A DNA stretch of 5,477 nucleotides from NCBI GenBank assembly GCA_021161495.1, contig JAGHAO010000207.1:1-5477 (forward strand), read 5' to 3'. Positions 4,242 to 5,477 of the stretch are shown here, piece after piece. The translations under genes were made by a program, and so were the position numbers. This stretch comes from Caldisericaceae bacterium (lineage in GTDB: Bacteria > Caldisericota > Caldisericia > Caldisericales > Caldisericaceae). Positions within the stretch are counted from its first letter, which is position 1. Each line of letters begins with the position of its first letter. The notes below the pieces were generated by a model, which was not told where the DNA came from, made no database searches, and was given only the letters and a program-made list of their open reading frames with translations.

Positions 4242-4658
4242 TTACTCTTCTTTGATTGATACGACAATTCCGTCTTTTATTACCACTTCCGCGCCGGACG
4301 TTTTTTTGAAGAGGTCGTCGCCTTCTTTCACATCGACAAGCCCTTCCAGAACCGTGTAAGGGAAAATGTCCCCTTCCTTCAGTTTGTCGATTTCAGAGAT
4401 TCTGCTTCTAATGTCCTGCGCAAGGGCTTCTTGCATAAGCCTTTCCTCTTCAATCCTTGCTTTGAGAGACTCCACATAAGCGGCGTCTTTCATTCCGGCA
4501 CTTCCTATAACGAGTTTTGCAAGGGAAGATTTGAGTTCCTTTGCCTTGTTTTCCGCAGCGGTAAGCTGCTTTTCAAGCTCGGCTTTGTAATCCTGCTTAA
4601 ACTTTTCCGTTACTATTACTTTGACTATTACGTTTTGCCTGAGATGGAGCACACTCAT
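4242..4658 (-). CDS. ylqD: YlqD-family coiled-coil protein
   Basis: 138 residues from the ATG at 4656-4658. An N-terminal strand region (VIVKVIVTEKFK, 10-21) leads into a long charged coiled coil (about 21-93), then a small strand-rich tail: EGDIFPYTVLEGLVDVKEGD (95-114), AEVVIKDGIVVSI (123-135). The VIVTEKFK start and the ending V-KDGIVV-I match Bacillus YlqD, whose gene also lies beside rpsP and the KH gene and whose function is not established. AGGGTGA, 5 nt upstream, supports this ATG. A GTG at 4665-4667 would add three residues and is a possible alternative. The gene follows khpA by 20 nt and probably shares the rpsP promoter. A strong terminator follows it. Confidence 0.85.
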   Translation of the reverse strand: MSVLHLRQNVIVKVIVTEKFKQDYKAELEKQLTAAENKAKELKSSLAKLVIGSAGMKDAAYVESLKARIEEERLMQEALAQDIRSRISEIDKLKEGDIFPYTVLEGLVDVKEGDDLFKKTSGAEVVIKDGIVVSIKEE

Positions 4659-4678
4659 CGGACTCACCCTAAACTACC

Positions 4679-4924
4679 CTACACGCTTTTAGGTTTGGAG
4701 TTAATCTGAACGTTTGCGTTCTTCCCGATTTTGCTGGAAGCCGCTTTCACGATAACCCTAAGCGCGTTTGCAGTTCTTCCCTGTTTGCCGATTACCTTTC
4801 CGATATCCTGATCGGCGACCTTAATCTCGTAAATAACAGCCTGTTCACCGGCAATTTCGTTCACAACAACTTCTTCGGGTTTGTCAACCAATGCCTTCAC
4901 CATAGTTTCGATAAGTTCTTTCAT
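4679..4924 (-). CDS. khpA: KH-domain RNA-binding protein KhpA (YlqC family)
   Basis: 81 residues, the usual length for KhpA. It is essentially one KH domain: an N-terminal helix (KELIETMVKALVD, 2-14), strands VVVNEIAG (19-26) and AVIYEIKVA (29-37), then the RNA-binding turn in GKVIGKQGRTANALR (42-56) with GKQG at 46-49, followed by a helix and a short basic tail. KhpA binds many RNAs and in several Gram-positive bacteria works with KhpB (Jag/EloR). Start: ATG at 4922-4924 overlaps the rpsP stop by one base (TAATG), with AAGGAGGT at 4933-4940 inside rpsP, so it is coupled to rpsP translation. Confidence 0.95.
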   Translation of the reverse strand: MKELIETMVKALVDKPEEVVVNEIAGEQAVIYEIKVADQDIGKVIGKQGRTANALRVIVKAASSKIGKNANVQINSKPKSV

Positions 4925-5205
4925 TATCCGTTACCTCCTTCTTGTTTAAGTTTTAGAAACTCGTTCCACACATTTCCTCTTTTCAGAATCTTTTTTGCAG
5001 ATTCCGTAGGTTGTGCTCCTTTCTTTAACCAGTCCAGTATCCGGTCTTTCTTCAACACCAATTCTTCCTTTTCAGGAACAGGATTCCAGAAGCCCACGAT
5101 TTCGATAAAGTTACTATCCGTTGCACTTCTCGAATCCGTAACAATTACCCTATATGCTGCCCGATGAGGCGCTCCCACTCTTGCCAATTTAATTTTAGTT
5201 GCCAA
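4924..5205 (-). CDS. rpsP: Small-subunit ribosomal protein S16
   Basis: 93 residues, slightly longer than many S16 proteins. S16 binds 16S rRNA in the 5' domain and helps early 30S assembly. The family pattern is clear: ATKIKLARVGAPHRAAYRVI (2-21), VTDSRSATDSNFIEIVGFWN (22-41), DRILDWLKKGAQPTESAKKI (54-73), then a lysine-rich end. The usual R-D-G-R/K after DSRS is replaced by T-D-S-N, a small deviation. The start codon is TTG (5203-5205), supported by AGGAGGT at 5213-5219, 7 nt upstream; no ATG or GTG fits. It is the first gene after a strong promoter and its end overlaps khpA. Confidence 0.97.
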   Translation of the reverse strand: MATKIKLARVGAPHRAAYRVIVTDSRSATDSNFIEIVGFWNPVPEKEELVLKKDRILDWLKKGAQPTESAKKILKRGNVWNEFLKLKQEGGNG

Positions 5206-5212
5206 TTCGATA

Positions 5213-5219
5213 ACCTCCT
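5213..5219 (-). promoter_or_regulatory. Shine-Dalgarno that sets the TTG start of rpsP
   Basis: AGGAGGT on the minus strand, 7 nt before TTG at 5203-5205. The reading frame has no ATG or GTG in a usable position, so this site decides the start. Confidence 0.85.
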
Positions 5220-5243
5220 AATTTTTTATTCAATTTGCTTCCT

Positions 5244-5272
5244 ATTTTACCTTAATTTTATAATCCGGTCAA
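5244..5272 (-). promoter_or_regulatory. Sigma-70-type promoter of the rpsP operon
   Basis: On the minus strand TTGACC (5267-5272), a 17-nt AT-rich spacer, and TAAAAT (5244-5249). Both hexamers match the consensus at five of six positions. Transcription would begin near 5237, leaving a leader of about 30 nt with the Shine-Dalgarno in it. Confidence 0.85.
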
Positions 5273-5285
5273 TAGCAGGTAGAAC

Positions 5286-5325
5286 TTCGGAAATTTTCCT
5301 TCTATGTTCGCAAAAATTTTCCGAA
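5286..5325. repeat. Inverted repeat between the right-edge gene and the rpsP promoter
   Basis: TTCGGAAATTTT (5286-5297) pairs with AAAATTTTCCGAA (5313-5325), a 12-bp stem with one bulged base and a 15-nt loop. On the plus strand it is followed by GGTTTTTT, a terminator-like pattern, but no plus-strand gene enters it. On the minus strand, where the upstream gene has just ended, there is no U-tract behind it. It may still stabilise or define the 3' end of that transcript. Confidence 0.55.
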
Positions 5326-5338
5326 AGGTTTTTTATTA

Positions 5339-5477
5339 CTAAATTTCAACGCCCCTTTCCCGCGCAAACTCTTTGAGTTCGTCCGTATAAGGGTAATCGG
5401 CTTTTTCCAAGGCTCCGAGCAATCTTTTAATATCCTTGAATGTATTGCCAAATAAATAATCATCCCATTCCTTTATC
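5339..5477 (-). CDS. C-terminal end of an unidentified protein (N-terminus beyond the right edge)
   Basis: An open minus-strand frame enters from the right edge and stops at TAG (5339-5341), leaving the last 46 residues. It contains KEWDDYLFGNTFKDI, KRLLGALEKADYPYTDELKE and FARERGVEI. The segment looks globular and helical, soluble, with no membrane segment. I do not recognise the family and there is too little to assign a function. It is not the C-terminus of Ffh, the usual rpsP neighbour in Bacillus, since the methionine-rich M-domain end is absent. It lies upstream of the rpsP promoter and is probably a separate transcription unit. Confidence 0.7.
   Translation of the reverse strand, partial: IKEWDDYLFGNTFKDIKRLLGALEKADYPYTDELKEFARERGVEI

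Noticed and set aside
4242..4310. Promoter TTGTCG-17-TAAATT ahead of trmD
   Set aside because: Both hexamers match only four of six positions and the start site would fall in the terminator stem.

Overview
The window carries a compact set of bacterial genes, all read on the minus strand. The DNA is moderately AT-rich. It has strong Shine-Dalgarno sites, including one that matches the anti-SD over 12 bases, and good sigma-70-type promoters. The order rpsP, khpA (KH protein), ylqD, trmD and then a TM1570-like SPOUT methyltransferase combines a Firmicutes-style gene (ylqD) with a methyltransferase known from Thermotoga, Aquifex and some delta-proteobacteria. This suggests a Firmicutes-like or deep-branching, possibly thermophilic lineage. 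The sequence alone does not fix the phylum.

From right to left, in the direction of transcription: the C-terminal end of an unidentified protein (5339-5477) is followed by an inverted repeat. A clear promoter (TTGACC, 17 nt, TAAAAT) then drives rpsP (TTG start), khpA (1-nt overlap) and a YlqD-family coiled-coil protein. A strong intrinsic terminator lies directly in front of trmD, which has almost no Shine-Dalgarno, so the cluster is probably expressed in two tiers. trmD overlaps the SPOUT methyltransferase gene by 4 nt. After that comes a coding-looking reading frame without a normal start: it begins with ATA exactly where an ATG overlapping the stop would be expected. It runs into a repeat-rich non-coding stretch (about 2250-2600).

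Between 750 and 2250 is an accessory region. A ribbon-helix-helix antitoxin and RelE/ParE-type toxin pair (1331-1834) has its own promoter with overlapping dyad operators. It sits between two clusters of short hairpin repeats (816-1258 and 1981-2176). Most repeat units follow one pattern, GTCA or GTCG, then a palindrome, then a TCTC-like end. The blocks on either side of the toxin-antitoxin pair share the same A-B-C order and look like diverged copies of each other. One hairpin family shows three compensatory base-pair changes between copies.

The left edge (1-748) is the N-terminal 249 residues of an HI0933/BaiN-family flavoprotein.

No large unknown system was found. The points most worth a second look are the unified repeat family and its arrangement around the toxin-antitoxin module, the terminator separating ribosomal-protein genes from trmD, the ATA-start reading frame, and the absence of rimM from its usual place.
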